A DNA stretch of 48,515 bases from Bacteroidales bacterium (GTDB lineage: Bacteria > Bacteroidota > Bacteroidia > Bacteroidales > F082), in contig JACZJI010000072.1 in the NCBI GenBank assembly GCA_014860665.1, forward strand, positions 1-48,515. Direction: 5' to 3'. The notes beneath the pieces were generated by a model. It searched no databases, had not been told where the DNA came from, and was given only the letters and a program-made list of their open reading frames with translations. The first letter of the stretch is position 1, and the number at the start of each line of letters is the position of its first letter. A program made the position numbers and the translations under genes. Positions 9,083 through 18,316 of the stretch are shown here, piece by piece.

Positions 9083-10255
9083 ATGAAAGAAGCAATATAT
9101 GATTTTGACACAATGATTGCCCGGGAACAAACCGATTGTGTTAAATATGATTTGAGACAGGATACTTTTGGAAAAGAGGATGTAATTCCGATGTGGGTGG
9201 CAGATATGGATTTTGAAACTCCTGATTTCATCACAAATGCTGTTGCTGAAAGAGCCAAACATCCCATTTATGGCTACACGATTATGTCGGATGCTTATTT
9301 TGATTCTGTTATTAATTGGGTAAAAATTCGTCACTCATGGGATATTAAAAAGGAGTGGATAAGCTTCACCCCTGGTGTGGTTCCAGGAGTAAATTATGCA
9401 ATTCATGCATTTACTGAAAAGGGAGACGGAATTATTATTCAAACACCGGTATATTTTCCTTTTGGAGATTCCATTAAACAAAATGGTCGAAAAGTAATTG
9501 AAAACCAATTGTTGTTAAAAAATGGCCGTTATACTATAGATTTTGAAGATCTCGAAAAAAAGACAAAACAGGCCAAAATGATATTACTGTCAAGCCCGCA
9601 TAATCCTGTTGGAAGATGCTGGAGCCTGGAAGAATTAAAAGCACTGGCTGATATTTGTGTAAGAAATAATGTCATCATTGTATCTGACGAAATTCATAAC
9701 GATCTTATAATTCCCGGTTATCAGCACATTCCTACTGCTACATTGTCGGATGAAATTGCAGAGATGACAGTTACCTGTATTGCACCCAGCAAAACTTTTA
9801 ATATTGCGGGGTTAGCAACTTCTTCTATCATCATTCAGAATGCAGAATTAAGAGAAAAGTTCCAGAAATTTTCTGAACAGATTCATGTTTCAAGAGGAAA
9901 CCTGTTTGGCTATGTGGCTTCTGTTGCGGCATATCAAAAAGGAGCTTCCTGGGTTGATCAGCTAATGCGATATGTCAAAAATAATTTTGATTATCTGGCA
10001 TCTTATCTAAAGTCAGAGATTCCACAAATCGAAATTATTGAGATGGAAGCGACTTACCTGGCATGGATTGATTTCAGGAAGACCGGACTATCTGACAGTG
10101 AATTAAGAAGAAAGCTTATTTTTGAAGCAGAACTTGGGTTAAGCCCGGGAACTATTTTTGGTAGCGGCGGACAAGGGTTTCAACGCATGAACCTTGCTGC
10201 ACCCTTTAAAACTATTGAAACAGCTTGTGGAGGGCTTAAAAAAGCATTTGGTTAA
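9083..10255 (+). CDS. patB: MalY/PatB family PLP-dependent C-S beta-lyase (cystathionine beta-lyase-like)
   Basis: Fold-type I PLP enzyme of 390 residues. The N-terminal signature VIPMWVADMDFETPDFI is diagnostic of MalY/PatB. SSPHNPVGRCWS and VSDEIHNDLI bind the cofactor; Lys237 in APSKTFNIAGL forms the Schiff base. The closing LSPGTIFGSGGQGFQRMNLA holds the substrate-carboxylate Arg. Members split cystathionine or other cysteine conjugates to homocysteine or thiol, pyruvate and ammonia. Whether this one also has a regulatory role, as MalY does in E. coli, cannot be seen. Confidence 0.88.
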   Translation: MKEAIYDFDTMIAREQTDCVKYDLRQDTFGKEDVIPMWVADMDFETPDFITNAVAERAKHPIYGYTIMSDAYFDSVINWVKIRHSWDIKKEWISFTPGVVPGVNYAIHAFTEKGDGIIIQTPVYFPFGDSIKQNGRKVIENQLLLKNGRYTIDFEDLEKKTKQAKMILLSSPHNPVGRCWSLEELKALADICVRNNVIIVSDEIHNDLIIPGYQHIPTATLSDEIAEMTVTCIAPSKTFNIAGLATSSIIIQNAELREKFQKFSEQIHVSRGNLFGYVASVAAYQKGASWVDQLMRYVKNNFDYLASYLKSEIPQIEIIEMEATYLAWIDFRKTGLSDSELRRKLIFEAELGLSPGTIFGSGGQGFQRMNLAAPFKTIETACGGLKKAFG

Positions 10256-10272
10256 ATCCTAAAAATCCTGAT

Positions 10273-10827
10273 ATGGCGGAGAGAAAGTATAGTTTGTTGA
10301 AACTTGTAGTTACTGGGACAATAGTGATTGTTGCCATATTTTTAATATTTCCACTGTTTTTATCAAATAATATTACCATCAATGCATCGATTGAAATCCA
10401 GGCTCCTGCAAAAGTCATTTATAGCGAGATCAATAACATTCATAAACAAAAGGCCTGGGATCCCTTTCCGAATGATTCAATAGATACTGATTCTATTCCT
10501 GATCCTGCTGAAGGTATTGGTGCACAAAGGATATGGATAAAGGGTGATACCATTCTTCGAAGGCTGGTAATTAAAAAAAGTGAGCCATACCGATATGTCG
10601 AAGCTGTACTTTTATTTGGTGAAAAACAGGGAGCTTCTGAAAACTGGTCACTTTCAGGAGATTCTGTTCAGACAAATGTCAACTGGGACTTCCATGTTCA
10701 GGACCTCAGTTACCCGTTTGGAAGATGGCTTGGCATTATTATGCAAAATTCCATGCAACCGGCTTTAGAGAATGGGTTGAAAAGATTAAGGAAGATATCA
10801 GAATATCAGACAAATAAATCCAACTAA
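10273..10827 (+). CDS. Membrane-anchored SRPBCC (START/Bet v1-like) family protein
   Basis: A 184-residue protein with one N-terminal membrane helix (about 12-32) followed by a polyketide-cyclase/SRPBCC-type domain. The pattern ITINASIEIQAPAKVIYSEINNIHKQKAWDPF is the standard first strand and helix of that fold. These domains bind hydrophobic ligands; no catalytic residue or ligand can be assigned. It is 17 bases after patB and its last four bases overlap the end of rnz on the opposite strand. Confidence 0.72.
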   Translation: MAERKYSLLKLVVTGTIVIVAIFLIFPLFLSNNITINASIEIQAPAKVIYSEINNIHKQKAWDPFPNDSIDTDSIPDPAEGIGAQRIWIKGDTILRRLVIKKSEPYRYVEAVLLFGEKQGASENWSLSGDSVQTNVNWDFHVQDLSYPFGRWLGIIMQNSMQPALENGLKRLRKISEYQTNKSN

Positions 10828-11738
10828 AGCTCATAAGTTTTCCCTTGCTCGCTGATCATAGAACGAGGAAAAATATCCTGTGCCTCCACCAACAAATGCT
10901 TTAAATTTTTGGAAAAACGGGCTGAAAAGTGTCCTAAAAGTAATCGCTTTACGTCAGCCATCTTTGCGATATTAGCAGCCTGCGCGGCTGTTGCATGCAT
11001 TTTATCCTTTGCTTTTTCTTCTGTAGCATTTCCAAATGTAGCTTCATGATAAAGTAAATCAACTCCTTTTATGTGAGCAACTATACTTTCATCATAAATA
11101 GTATCTGAACAATAAGCAAATGATCTGGGAGGATGCCCATCAGCAGTGATCTCTTTATTTTTTAACACGTTCCCACCTGGAGTGATATAATCCGCACCTT
11201 GTTTTATTTTTCGCATCTGCTCAATCTTTGGTTTAAACTCTTCAACAAACTCCTTTTTTAACCGCCTGTCTGTATCGGATTTTTCCTGAAAACGGAATCC
11301 CCATGTAGGAACACTGTGTTTTAATGGAAAGCTTAAAATCTGCAGATAATCATCTTCATAGAGCTGTTGGTCGCCCTTGAGGGGATGAAATATCAACTCA
11401 AATTGAAGATGCGTTTCAGATATCTGAAATTGCTGTTGAAGAATCGATTCCAAAGGTGATGGACCATAAATATGTAATGGAGCTTCTCTTCTGAAAAGAT
11501 GAAAAGTTGACACCAACCCTGCTAATCCCAGGTAATGATCGCCATGCATATGGCTTATAAAAATGTGGGAAAGATTGCGATACGAAAACCCATATTTGAT
11601 AAATTGCATCTGTGTCCCTTCTCCACAATCGACTAAAAACCTGAGACCTTTATATTTTACAAGTTGGCTACTGGGATTTTGGAATGCAGTGGGGACAGCA
11701 GAACCATTTCCCAAAATACTAACTGTGAAATCTTTCAT
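10824..11738 (-). CDS. rnz: Ribonuclease Z
   Basis: tRNA 3'-processing endonuclease of the metallo-beta-lactamase fold, 304 residues. Zinc ligands are seen in SHMHGDHYLGL (His63, His65, Asp67, His68). The N-terminus ILGNGSAVPTAFQNPSSQ and VDCGEGTQMQ match the RNase Z type, as do the later SFAYCSDT and the C-terminal LLLGHFSARF. Tail-to-tail with the SRPBCC gene with a four-base overlap. Separated from rpsA, on the same strand upstream, by a terminator, so it must have its own promoter. Confidence 0.95.
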   Translation of the reverse strand: MKDFTVSILGNGSAVPTAFQNPSSQLVKYKGLRFLVDCGEGTQMQFIKYGFSYRNLSHIFISHMHGDHYLGLAGLVSTFHLFRREAPLHIYGPSPLESILQQQFQISETHLQFELIFHPLKGDQQLYEDDYLQILSFPLKHSVPTWGFRFQEKSDTDRRLKKEFVEEFKPKIEQMRKIKQGADYITPGGNVLKNKEITADGHPPRSFAYCSDTIYDESIVAHIKGVDLLYHEATFGNATEEKAKDKMHATAAQAANIAKMADVKRLLLGHFSARFSKNLKHLLVEAQDIFPRSMISEQGKTYEL

Positions 11739-11760
11739 AATTTGACTTTACTCCAAAGAT

Positions 11761-11795
11761 AAAAAAAATCCCCTCCGTAAAACGGAAGGGATTTT
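11761..11795 (-). terminator. Intrinsic terminator of rpsA
   Basis: Read on the minus strand: AATCCC-TTCCGT, loop, ACGG-GGGGATT, with one internal mismatch, followed by eight T. It lies about 45 bases beyond the rpsA stop and separates it from rnz. Confidence 0.85.
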
Positions 11796-11837
11796 ATCTT
11801 ATAACCAGGACTCATGCCTGATTAAAACAATTCATAA

Positions 11838-13748
11838 TTATTTTTTCTCTGCCTTTTCTTTTTTCTCAAGGTCAGACTTCAGGTTAGCCAACACGTCAAG
11901 ATCACCAAGTGTGGTTTTTTCTAAACCATCATTAACGCTAGCTACAGTACGTTTGCTGGGTTTCTTTTCTTTCTTAGGTTTAGCAGCTTTTTCTGATTCG
12001 GGTTCTGTATAAGTCTCTGTGTGAGAAAGAACAATTTTCTTATTGTCTTTTGAGAACTCAATTACCTTGAAATCAAGTTTATCTTCAGCAGCAATCATAG
12101 AGCCATCTTCTTTCTTCATGTGGCGATTTGGAACAAATCCTTCAACACCATAAGGAAGAGCAACAATGGCACCCTTATCCATCACATTCACTACAGTACC
12201 TTCATGAACTGAATCCATTGTAAATACAGTTTCGAAAACATCCCATGGATTTTCTTCAAGCTGTTTGTGACCCAAGCTCAAACGGCGGTTTTCTTCATCA
12301 ACATCCAAAACAACAACCTCGATTTTTTCATCGATTTTGGTAAATTCAGCAGGATGTTTGATTTTCTTTGACCAGGAAAGGTCGCTGATGTGAATCAAAC
12401 CGTCAACTCCTTCTTCGATTTCAACAAAGATTCCAAAGTTGGTGAAGTTACGAACCACTGCAGTGTGTTTTGAACCTACAGGATAACGGTCGCGGATATC
12501 TTTCCATGGATCAGGAATCAATTGTTTCATGCCTAAAGACATTTTTCTTTCTTCACGATCCAATGTAAGGATAACTGCTTCTACTTCGTCTCCTACTTTC
12601 AGGAAATCCTGAGCGGTTCTCAGATGCTGTGACCAGGACATTTCTGATACGTGGATCAAACCTTCGACTCCTGGAGAAATTTCAATAAAGGCACCGTAAT
12701 CAGCTAAAACAACTACTTTACCTTTTACCTTATCACCTACTTTCAACTCACTATCAAGAGAATCCCACGGGTGTGGAGTAAGCTGTTTCAAACCAAGAGC
12801 AATACGTTTTTTGTTTTCATCAAAGTCGAGAATAACCACTTTAAGTTTCTGGTCAAGTTCCACAACTTCTTCGGGATGATTGATACGTCCCCAGGAAAGG
12901 TCAGTAATGTGAATCAAACCGTCAACACCACCCAAGTCAATAAATACACCATAGGAAGTGATATTTTTAACGGTACCTTCAAGGACCTGTCCTTTTTCCA
13001 GTTTAGCGATGATTTCAACTTTCTGAGCTTCAAGTTCATCTTCGATCAAAGCTTTATGGGAAACAACAACGTTTTTATATTCATGGTTAATTTTAACCAC
13101 TTTGAATTCCATGGTTTTATCAACGAAGATATCATAATCACGGATGGGTTTCACATCAATCTGTGAACCTGGTAAGAAAGCTTCGATGCCAAATACATCA
13201 ACGATAAGACCACCTTTGGTGCGACTTTTAACATAACCATTGATGATTTCGTCTTTTTCGAAAGCTTCGTTAATACGATCCCATGATTTCAGGACACGTG
13301 CTTTCTTATGAGAAAGAATCATTTGTCCATAGGAATCTTCCTGATTTTCAACATAAATTTCGACTTTGTCACCAATTTTCAAATTTTGATTGTAGCGAAA
13401 TTCATTGAAAGGAATAATACCGTCTGATTTGTAACCAATGTTTACAACAACTTCACGTGTGTTAAAAGCAACAACTGTTCCTTCGATTACTTCGTGCTCT
13501 ACTATGGAACTCATGGTCTGGCCATAAAGGTCCTCTAATTTTGCACGTTCATTTTTGGAGTAATTGTCCTGTTTTTTGCTAACAGCATCCCAGTTGAATT
13601 CTTCCGGTTCTGCTTTTGCAGGTTCAGCTTCTGCAACCACTTCTTCTTTTACTTCAACCGGATTTTCGGTGGTTTCGTTTTGAATTCCATCGACTTTTAC
13701 TTCCTGTTCTTCAGAAGTTTGTTCGATGTTTTTTTCGTTCTCTGACAT
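11838..13748 (-). CDS. rpsA: 30S ribosomal protein S1
   Basis: Six consecutive S1 (OB-fold) RNA-binding domains after residue 85, recognisable by repeated phrases such as GLIHISDLSW, GVDGLIHITDLSW, GVEGLIHVSEMSW and the linkers DWDE/ENP-WD. Residues 1-70 form an acidic, low-complexity extension (many Glu, Val, Ala) and the tail is Lys-rich; both are common in Bacteroidota S1, which is longer than the 557-residue E. coli protein. S1 helps load mRNA on the 30S subunit, which matters in a phylum with few Shine-Dalgarno sites. The leader from the predicted start is about 125 bases, long enough for autogenous control. Confidence 0.96.
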   Translation of the reverse strand: MSENEKNIEQTSEEQEVKVDGIQNETTENPVEVKEEVVAEAEPAKAEPEEFNWDAVSKKQDNYSKNERAKLEDLYGQTMSSIVEHEVIEGTVVAFNTREVVVNIGYKSDGIIPFNEFRYNQNLKIGDKVEIYVENQEDSYGQMILSHKKARVLKSWDRINEAFEKDEIINGYVKSRTKGGLIVDVFGIEAFLPGSQIDVKPIRDYDIFVDKTMEFKVVKINHEYKNVVVSHKALIEDELEAQKVEIIAKLEKGQVLEGTVKNITSYGVFIDLGGVDGLIHITDLSWGRINHPEEVVELDQKLKVVILDFDENKKRIALGLKQLTPHPWDSLDSELKVGDKVKGKVVVLADYGAFIEISPGVEGLIHVSEMSWSQHLRTAQDFLKVGDEVEAVILTLDREERKMSLGMKQLIPDPWKDIRDRYPVGSKHTAVVRNFTNFGIFVEIEEGVDGLIHISDLSWSKKIKHPAEFTKIDEKIEVVVLDVDEENRRLSLGHKQLEENPWDVFETVFTMDSVHEGTVVNVMDKGAIVALPYGVEGFVPNRHMKKEDGSMIAAEDKLDFKVIEFSKDNKKIVLSHTETYTEPESEKAAKPKKEKKPSKRTVASVNDGLEKTTLGDLDVLANLKSDLEKKEKAEKK

Positions 13749-13883
13749 AAAAAATACTTGTGTTTCACCTCATCCGTCCGGTTCTTGTGAATATGAAACG
13801 GGTTAAACATTAAATTTATCAGGTTTTAAAAATTTGATGAATAAAGAGTTATCATCAAATCCGGACCATTTAAAACAAGGCTG

Positions 13884-13913
13884 CAAAAATAAGTATAATT
13901 GTTACATTACAAA
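13884..13913 (-). promoter_or_regulatory. Promoter of rpsA
   Basis: On the minus strand TTTG (13910-13913), then 18 bases after TTG, then TATTTTTG (13884-13891), a full Bacteroidota -33/-7 pair. Predicted transcript start is near 13877. Confidence 0.75.
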
Positions 13914-14041
13914 AGAAAGAGCTGAAAAAATTAATGCCGTCAAATTGATTTGTAATTATTTACTGAATGTAGAATTACACAAATAGATTATGTGACAATT
14001 ACTTTTTACTTTCTTCCTTGTTAAAAATTATCACAATATTC

Positions 14042-14070
14042 TTGTATCAGCTAGATTATCCGTATTTTTG
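14042..14070 (+). promoter_or_regulatory. Promoter of ychF
   Basis: TTG at 14042-14044, an 18-base spacer, and TATTTTTG at 14063-14070. Spacing and -7 box are identical to those of the divergent rpsA promoter. The rest of 13749-14175 holds no gene; it is the divergent regulatory region of rpsA and ychF. Confidence 0.78.
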
Positions 14071-14175
14071 CACGCTTAATAAAAGCACCCTTCGGAACAT
14101 CCGGAAGATTTAAGAAAATGATTATTAACTGCATTTTGCCTAAGAACAGGCAAAATATCAATACCTGAAAAGAAA

Positions 14176-15270
14176 ATGGCTTTAAACTGTGGAATTATAG
14201 GTTTGACCAATACCGGGAAAACTACCATTTTCAATTGCATGTCAAATACCAAAGCTGAAAGCTCCAATTATGCTTTCAGCGCTACTAAATCCAATAAAGG
14301 AATGGTAGAAGTTCCGGACCAAAGGCTTTATGAAATTGACAAGCGGCTTAAAGCAGATAAAATTGTTCACACCACTGTAGAATTTGTCGACCTTCCAGGA
14401 TTGGCAAAAGGTGCAAGTGAAGGCGAAGGTGTTGGAAACAAGTTTCTGGCCGATGTGCAACAGACCGATGCGTTAATTCATGTTTTACGTTGTTTTGATG
14501 ACGATGAACTGCCCCATATTGAAGGCTCTGTAGATCCCGTTCGCGATATGGAAATTGTGGATTTTGAGCTTCAGGTTCGGGATTTGGATTTGGTGGTTCG
14601 TAAACTTCAACGATTGGAAAAGCTGGCAAAAACCGGAAGCAAGGAGGCAAAAAAAGGCATTGAAGTACTGACGATTTACAAAAACCATCTGGAAAATTTT
14701 GGAAATGCCAGCACTGCTCCAGTTGAAGAAGGAGATGAATCTTTCATTCACGACCTGCTGCTATTAACAGCCAAACCGGTTATTTATGTTTGTAATGTGG
14801 ATGATCAATCAGCGGAAAATGGCAATGCTTACGTTGAAAAAGTGAAAGCACATCTTGGAGAAAATCATAAAGTACTTGTCATTGCCGGTAAACTGGAAGC
14901 TGAAATAGCTGATTTGGAAGATCCTGATGATCGTATGGTATTTCTTGAAGATGCAGGTTTAAAAGAACCCGGAGTTAATAAGCTCATTCGTGCTGCCTAT
15001 GATGTGTTGAACCTACAGTCTTTTTTCACCATTGGGAAAACAGAAAACCGTGCATGGACTATTCATAAAGGTATGACAGCTCCAATGGCTGCCGGAGTAA
15101 TCCACAGCGATCTTGAGCGAGGATTTATTCGTGCCGAAGTCATTAAATATGATGATTTTATTGAATTAGGATCAGAACAGGCTGTCAAAGATGCCGGAAA
15201 ATTTCATGTAGAAGGTAAAAACTATATTGTTCAGGATGGTGATATCATGCACATCCGATTTAACGTTTAA
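14176..15270 (+). CDS. ychF: Redox-regulated ATPase YchF (Obg family)
   Basis: 364 residues, the family's usual size. P-loop GLTNTGKTT at 9-17, switch region VEFVDLPGLAKGASEGEGVGNKFL, and a NVDD in place of NKxD, which is why the family prefers ATP over GTP. The C-terminal TGS-like domain includes HKGMTAPMAAGVIHSDLERGFIRAEV. YchF associates with ribosomes and stress response. Own promoter upstream; two small genes follow closely (17 and 15 bases). Confidence 0.96.
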   Translation: MALNCGIIGLTNTGKTTIFNCMSNTKAESSNYAFSATKSNKGMVEVPDQRLYEIDKRLKADKIVHTTVEFVDLPGLAKGASEGEGVGNKFLADVQQTDALIHVLRCFDDDELPHIEGSVDPVRDMEIVDFELQVRDLDLVVRKLQRLEKLAKTGSKEAKKGIEVLTIYKNHLENFGNASTAPVEEGDESFIHDLLLLTAKPVIYVCNVDDQSAENGNAYVEKVKAHLGENHKVLVIAGKLEAEIADLEDPDDRMVFLEDAGLKEPGVNKLIRAAYDVLNLQSFFTIGKTENRAWTIHKGMTAPMAAGVIHSDLERGFIRAEVIKYDDFIELGSEQAVKDAGKFHVEGKNYIVQDGDIMHIRFNV

Positions 15271-15287
15271 CAGGAGTATCTGAAAAA

Positions 15288-15557
15288 ATGGAAGAGAGAA
15301 ACCGGATTCCAATAGAAATGTTTTATACCCTTACTTGTCCAAATTGCAGGATGTTGAAACATATGCTTGAAGAAATTTTACCGCAGTTTGGTGATAAATT
15401 TGAATTAAAACGAAGTCTTGCTAACTCTCCATTGGGTATGATTCGCACCATGAAATTGGGAATTCATGCCGTTCCGACAATGCTAATCGATAATAAAATA
15501 GTATTCCGAAATACTCCCTCAAGGGAAGAATTAATCAATCAATTAAACAGTTATTAA
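15288..15557 (+). CDS. Small thioredoxin/glutaredoxin-like protein
   Basis: An 89-residue thioredoxin-fold protein with a redox motif CPNC at about residues 18-21 (YTLTCPNCRML) and a cis-Pro loop HAVPTMLID. It probably reduces or oxidises disulfides in the cytoplasm, as there is no signal peptide. It starts 17 bases after ychF and is likely co-transcribed. The partner is unknown. Confidence 0.78.
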   Translation: MEERNRIPIEMFYTLTCPNCRMLKHMLEEILPQFGDKFELKRSLANSPLGMIRTMKLGIHAVPTMLIDNKIVFRNTPSREELINQLNSY

Positions 15558-15572
15558 ATCATTGAATTAAAA

Positions 15573-15800
15573 ATGGAAGCAAAGAAAAAACTAAGATGCC
15601 CTCTTGGCGTTCCTGGCGGAATTATTGCAACACTTATTGGTCTTGTAGGAATTATTATAAATATTGTAAATTTTGATGGTTTTAACCTGGCAATTTCATT
15701 TGCCCTATTTATAATGGCCATGCCTTTTGTTCGCGTAACCTTAATGGTACATTCGGCTAATGACCGATTGGATGAGTTGGAAAAGATAATAGGTAAATAG
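15573..15800 (+). CDS. Small two-helix membrane protein, unknown
   Basis: 75 residues with hydrophobic helices at about 14-33 and 38-58, a charged C-terminus (RLDELEKIIGK), and one Cys in the N-terminal RCPLGVPGG. I do not recognise a family. It begins 15 bases after the thioredoxin-like gene and closes the ychF run, so it is probably expressed. Confidence 0.6.
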   Translation: MEAKKKLRCPLGVPGGIIATLIGLVGIIINIVNFDGFNLAISFALFIMAMPFVRVTLMVHSANDRLDELEKIIGK

Positions 15801-16043
15801 ATTTATCTTGTTTCCACAAAAATTATCTCAAGATTATCATCTGTGGGAACTAACACAACCCTTTGTCATCTTAAATAATCTCTATAATTATCTTTTTGAT
15901 AAGAAAAGAAGGCTATTTCTTTAACTCGTTAATTGATACATTTATTTTCAATTAGCTGTTAAAATATGTTAAGAACCTCAATTTTTTAATGAAAGTATGA
16001 TAGACAAAGGCATTCACAATGAATACTTACTGTTTGTTTTTAT

Positions 16044-16051
16044 TACATTTG
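16044..16051 (+). promoter_or_regulatory. -7 promoter box of the PAS hybrid kinase
   Basis: TACATTTG, 35 bases before the start codon; no clear TTG at -33. The preceding 240 bases are AT-rich and without a gene. Confidence 0.45.
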
Positions 16052-16086
16052 TGTCCTTTTGAAAAAGCCATTAATGTTTATCAGAC

Positions 16087-18174
16087 ATGAAAAAGCCTAA
16101 AAATGAAGCAATTAATTCCGATTACGGAAAAAAATCGAGGGAAGAACTGATTCAGGAACTCGAAAAAACATACCTGGAGTACAATTCCTTAAAAACGGCT
16201 TTTCAACAGATTAACACCAATTTTCAATACTCGAAGGATGAGCTAAGCAAAACCGCTGAGAAGCTCAAAGAGTGTGAAAACGAGTTCTGTAACATTTTTG
16301 ATAATATGTTTAATGGTCTCTTGGTTGTGGATATTTTTACCAATGAAAAGGGCGAACCATACGATCATAAATTTGTACGAGCTAATAAAATTTCAGAAAA
16401 ACTAACAGGAAAAAAGGTTGTTGACGTGATTGGAAAATCAAGTCGTGATCTGAATTTAGAATGGCCACCAGAACTCTTGTATCAGCTATATCAGGTTACT
16501 AAGCAAGGTACCCCTATTGAATATGAACGTTATAATGAATTCGTAGGTAAATACTTTCACACACAAGTCTTTTCACCAGCACCTAAACAGCTCGCTTTTG
16601 TATTCGACGATATTACAGAAAGAAAGGAAGCCGAAAATCAACTAATTGCTGCTAAGGAAAAAGCCGAAGAAAACGAACTTCGGTTTAGAGCAATCTCGGA
16701 TCAGGTTTTGGACGGTATTGCCTTGGCCGATATGCAAGGCAATTATGTTTTCGTTAATCCGTCATTTTGCGAAATGACAGGTTATTCCGAAACAGAACTA
16801 CTTGAAAAGAATGTCTTTGAGTTGGCTGTTATGAAAGATGAGCCATCTATGTTTCAGTACATAAAGCAACACAAAGATGGACAAACGGTCAGAAGACGCA
16901 GAAAATTGATACGAAGGGATAAATCTCTAATTAATGTTGATATAAACGGAAGGTTGATCACCATAAATAATGAGGAATTTATCATGGGTGTAGTCCGGGA
17001 TGTGACAGAGCAGATGAGAGTAGAAAAGGAATTAATAGCTGCTAAAGAAAGAGCTGAAGAAAGTGATCGTCTTAAAACAGCTTTCCTGATGAATATGTCT
17101 CATGAGATCCGTACCCCTATGAATGCAATCCTTGGTTTTTTGGATTTGCTTAAAGAACCTGATCTCGATGACAGCCAAAAACTTGAATATATTAACATTG
17201 TGAATAAAAGCGGGGAAAGACTGCTGGACACAATAAATGATATTATTGAAATTTCAAGGATTGAAGCCGGTGAAACAAGGGTATCTGAAGATATAGTAAA
17301 CATCGAAGAAACATTACAGTTTTATTATGATTTATTCAAATATGATGCTGAATTAAAAGGACTTGCTTTTAGAGTCTCCCAACAGGTCAAAGGAAGCTCA
17401 TCAATAATTAAAACTGATAAGCAAAAATTAGAAAATATTTTGTCGAATTTGATAAAAAACGCTATCAAATTCACATCCAAAGGGAGTGTCGAGATTGGAA
17501 ATTATCTGGAGGATGATACTTTGGTTTTCTATGTAAAAGACACCGGAAAAGGCATTCCCGCTGACCGTTTTGATGTAATCTTCGATCGTTTTGTTCAAGC
17601 GGACATGAGCCTTACGCGTGCTCACGAAGGATCAGGATTAGGACTTGCTATAGTCAAAGCTCACGTTCAACTTCTGGGAGGAAAAATTTGGTTACAGTCT
17701 AAAGTTGGAGAAGGAAGCACATTTTATTTTTCACTTCCATTGTCCAGGGAAAGTCAGGAAAGTGTTGGGGAAAATTATCAACCATATCCTGATCAACAGG
17801 ATAATACTACAATATTAATTGTTGAGGACGATGAGCTAAGTTTCCAGTATTACGAAATTATCCTTTCCCCCTATTCGAAATTAATTCATGAGCGCAACGG
17901 TGTCGATGCTGTGAAAACTTTTGAAGAACGTAAGGGAGATATTTCCCTCATCCTTATGGATATGAAAATGCCTGGAAAATTAGATGGTTTTGAAGCCACA
18001 AGGACAATTCGTGAAAAAGATAAAGATATTCCCATTATTGCTCAGACTGCTTATGCTATGGAAATAGATAAGATGAAGGCTTTGGAAGCTGGTTGCAATG
18101 ATTATGTCACCAAACCTGTTAGCAAAGAAAAATTACTTTCCCTTATAGCTAAATACAGTAAATCTAAGAGCTGA
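16087..18174 (+). CDS. Soluble PAS-PAS hybrid histidine kinase with receiver domain
   Basis: 695 residues. An N-terminal coiled coil (15-65), a first PAS-like domain (about 66-180, ending FDDITERK), a second PAS (about 198-310, GNYVFVNPSFCEMTGYSE to RDVTEQ), HisKA with His339 in NMSHEIRTPMNAILGF, HATPase (N box LIKNAIKF, DTGKGIP, GSGLGLAIVKAH) and a receiver with Asp625 in LILMDMKMPG and Lys676 in VTKP. All catalytic positions are intact, unlike the kinase at 3856. No membrane helix, so it senses a cytoplasmic signal. No cognate output regulator is adjacent. Confidence 0.93.
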   Translation: MKKPKNEAINSDYGKKSREELIQELEKTYLEYNSLKTAFQQINTNFQYSKDELSKTAEKLKECENEFCNIFDNMFNGLLVVDIFTNEKGEPYDHKFVRANKISEKLTGKKVVDVIGKSSRDLNLEWPPELLYQLYQVTKQGTPIEYERYNEFVGKYFHTQVFSPAPKQLAFVFDDITERKEAENQLIAAKEKAEENELRFRAISDQVLDGIALADMQGNYVFVNPSFCEMTGYSETELLEKNVFELAVMKDEPSMFQYIKQHKDGQTVRRRRKLIRRDKSLINVDINGRLITINNEEFIMGVVRDVTEQMRVEKELIAAKERAEESDRLKTAFLMNMSHEIRTPMNAILGFLDLLKEPDLDDSQKLEYINIVNKSGERLLDTINDIIEISRIEAGETRVSEDIVNIEETLQFYYDLFKYDAELKGLAFRVSQQVKGSSSIIKTDKQKLENILSNLIKNAIKFTSKGSVEIGNYLEDDTLVFYVKDTGKGIPADRFDVIFDRFVQADMSLTRAHEGSGLGLAIVKAHVQLLGGKIWLQSKVGEGSTFYFSLPLSRESQESVGENYQPYPDQQDNTTILIVEDDELSFQYYEIILSPYSKLIHERNGVDAVKTFEERKGDISLILMDMKMPGKLDGFEATRTIREKDKDIPIIAQTAYAMEIDKMKALEAGCNDYVTKPVSKEKLLSLIAKYSKSKS

Positions 18175-18260
18175 TATTAAAAGGCATTTATCGTATTGCA
18201 CCTTCCTAAAATTTCTTAAGTATCAGTCTTTCTAAGGATCAGCACCTCCTTGCCCTTGGA

Positions 18261-18291
18261 TTTGTCAGAAAAGCAGAGTTTTATACTTTTG
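18261..18291 (+). promoter_or_regulatory. Promoter of the FemX-like gene
   Basis: TTTG at 18261-18264, a 19-base spacer, and TACTTTTG at 18284-18291; the start codon is 25 bases downstream. Confidence 0.72.
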
Positions 18292-18316
18292 CAAAAAAAA
18301 ATTTCAGACCCGATCC

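Noticed and set aside
12771..13166. 131-residue plus-strand protein inside rpsA
   Set aside because: It is a frame shadow of the repeated S1 domains, rich in Phe and Asn as expected of antisense S1 codons.
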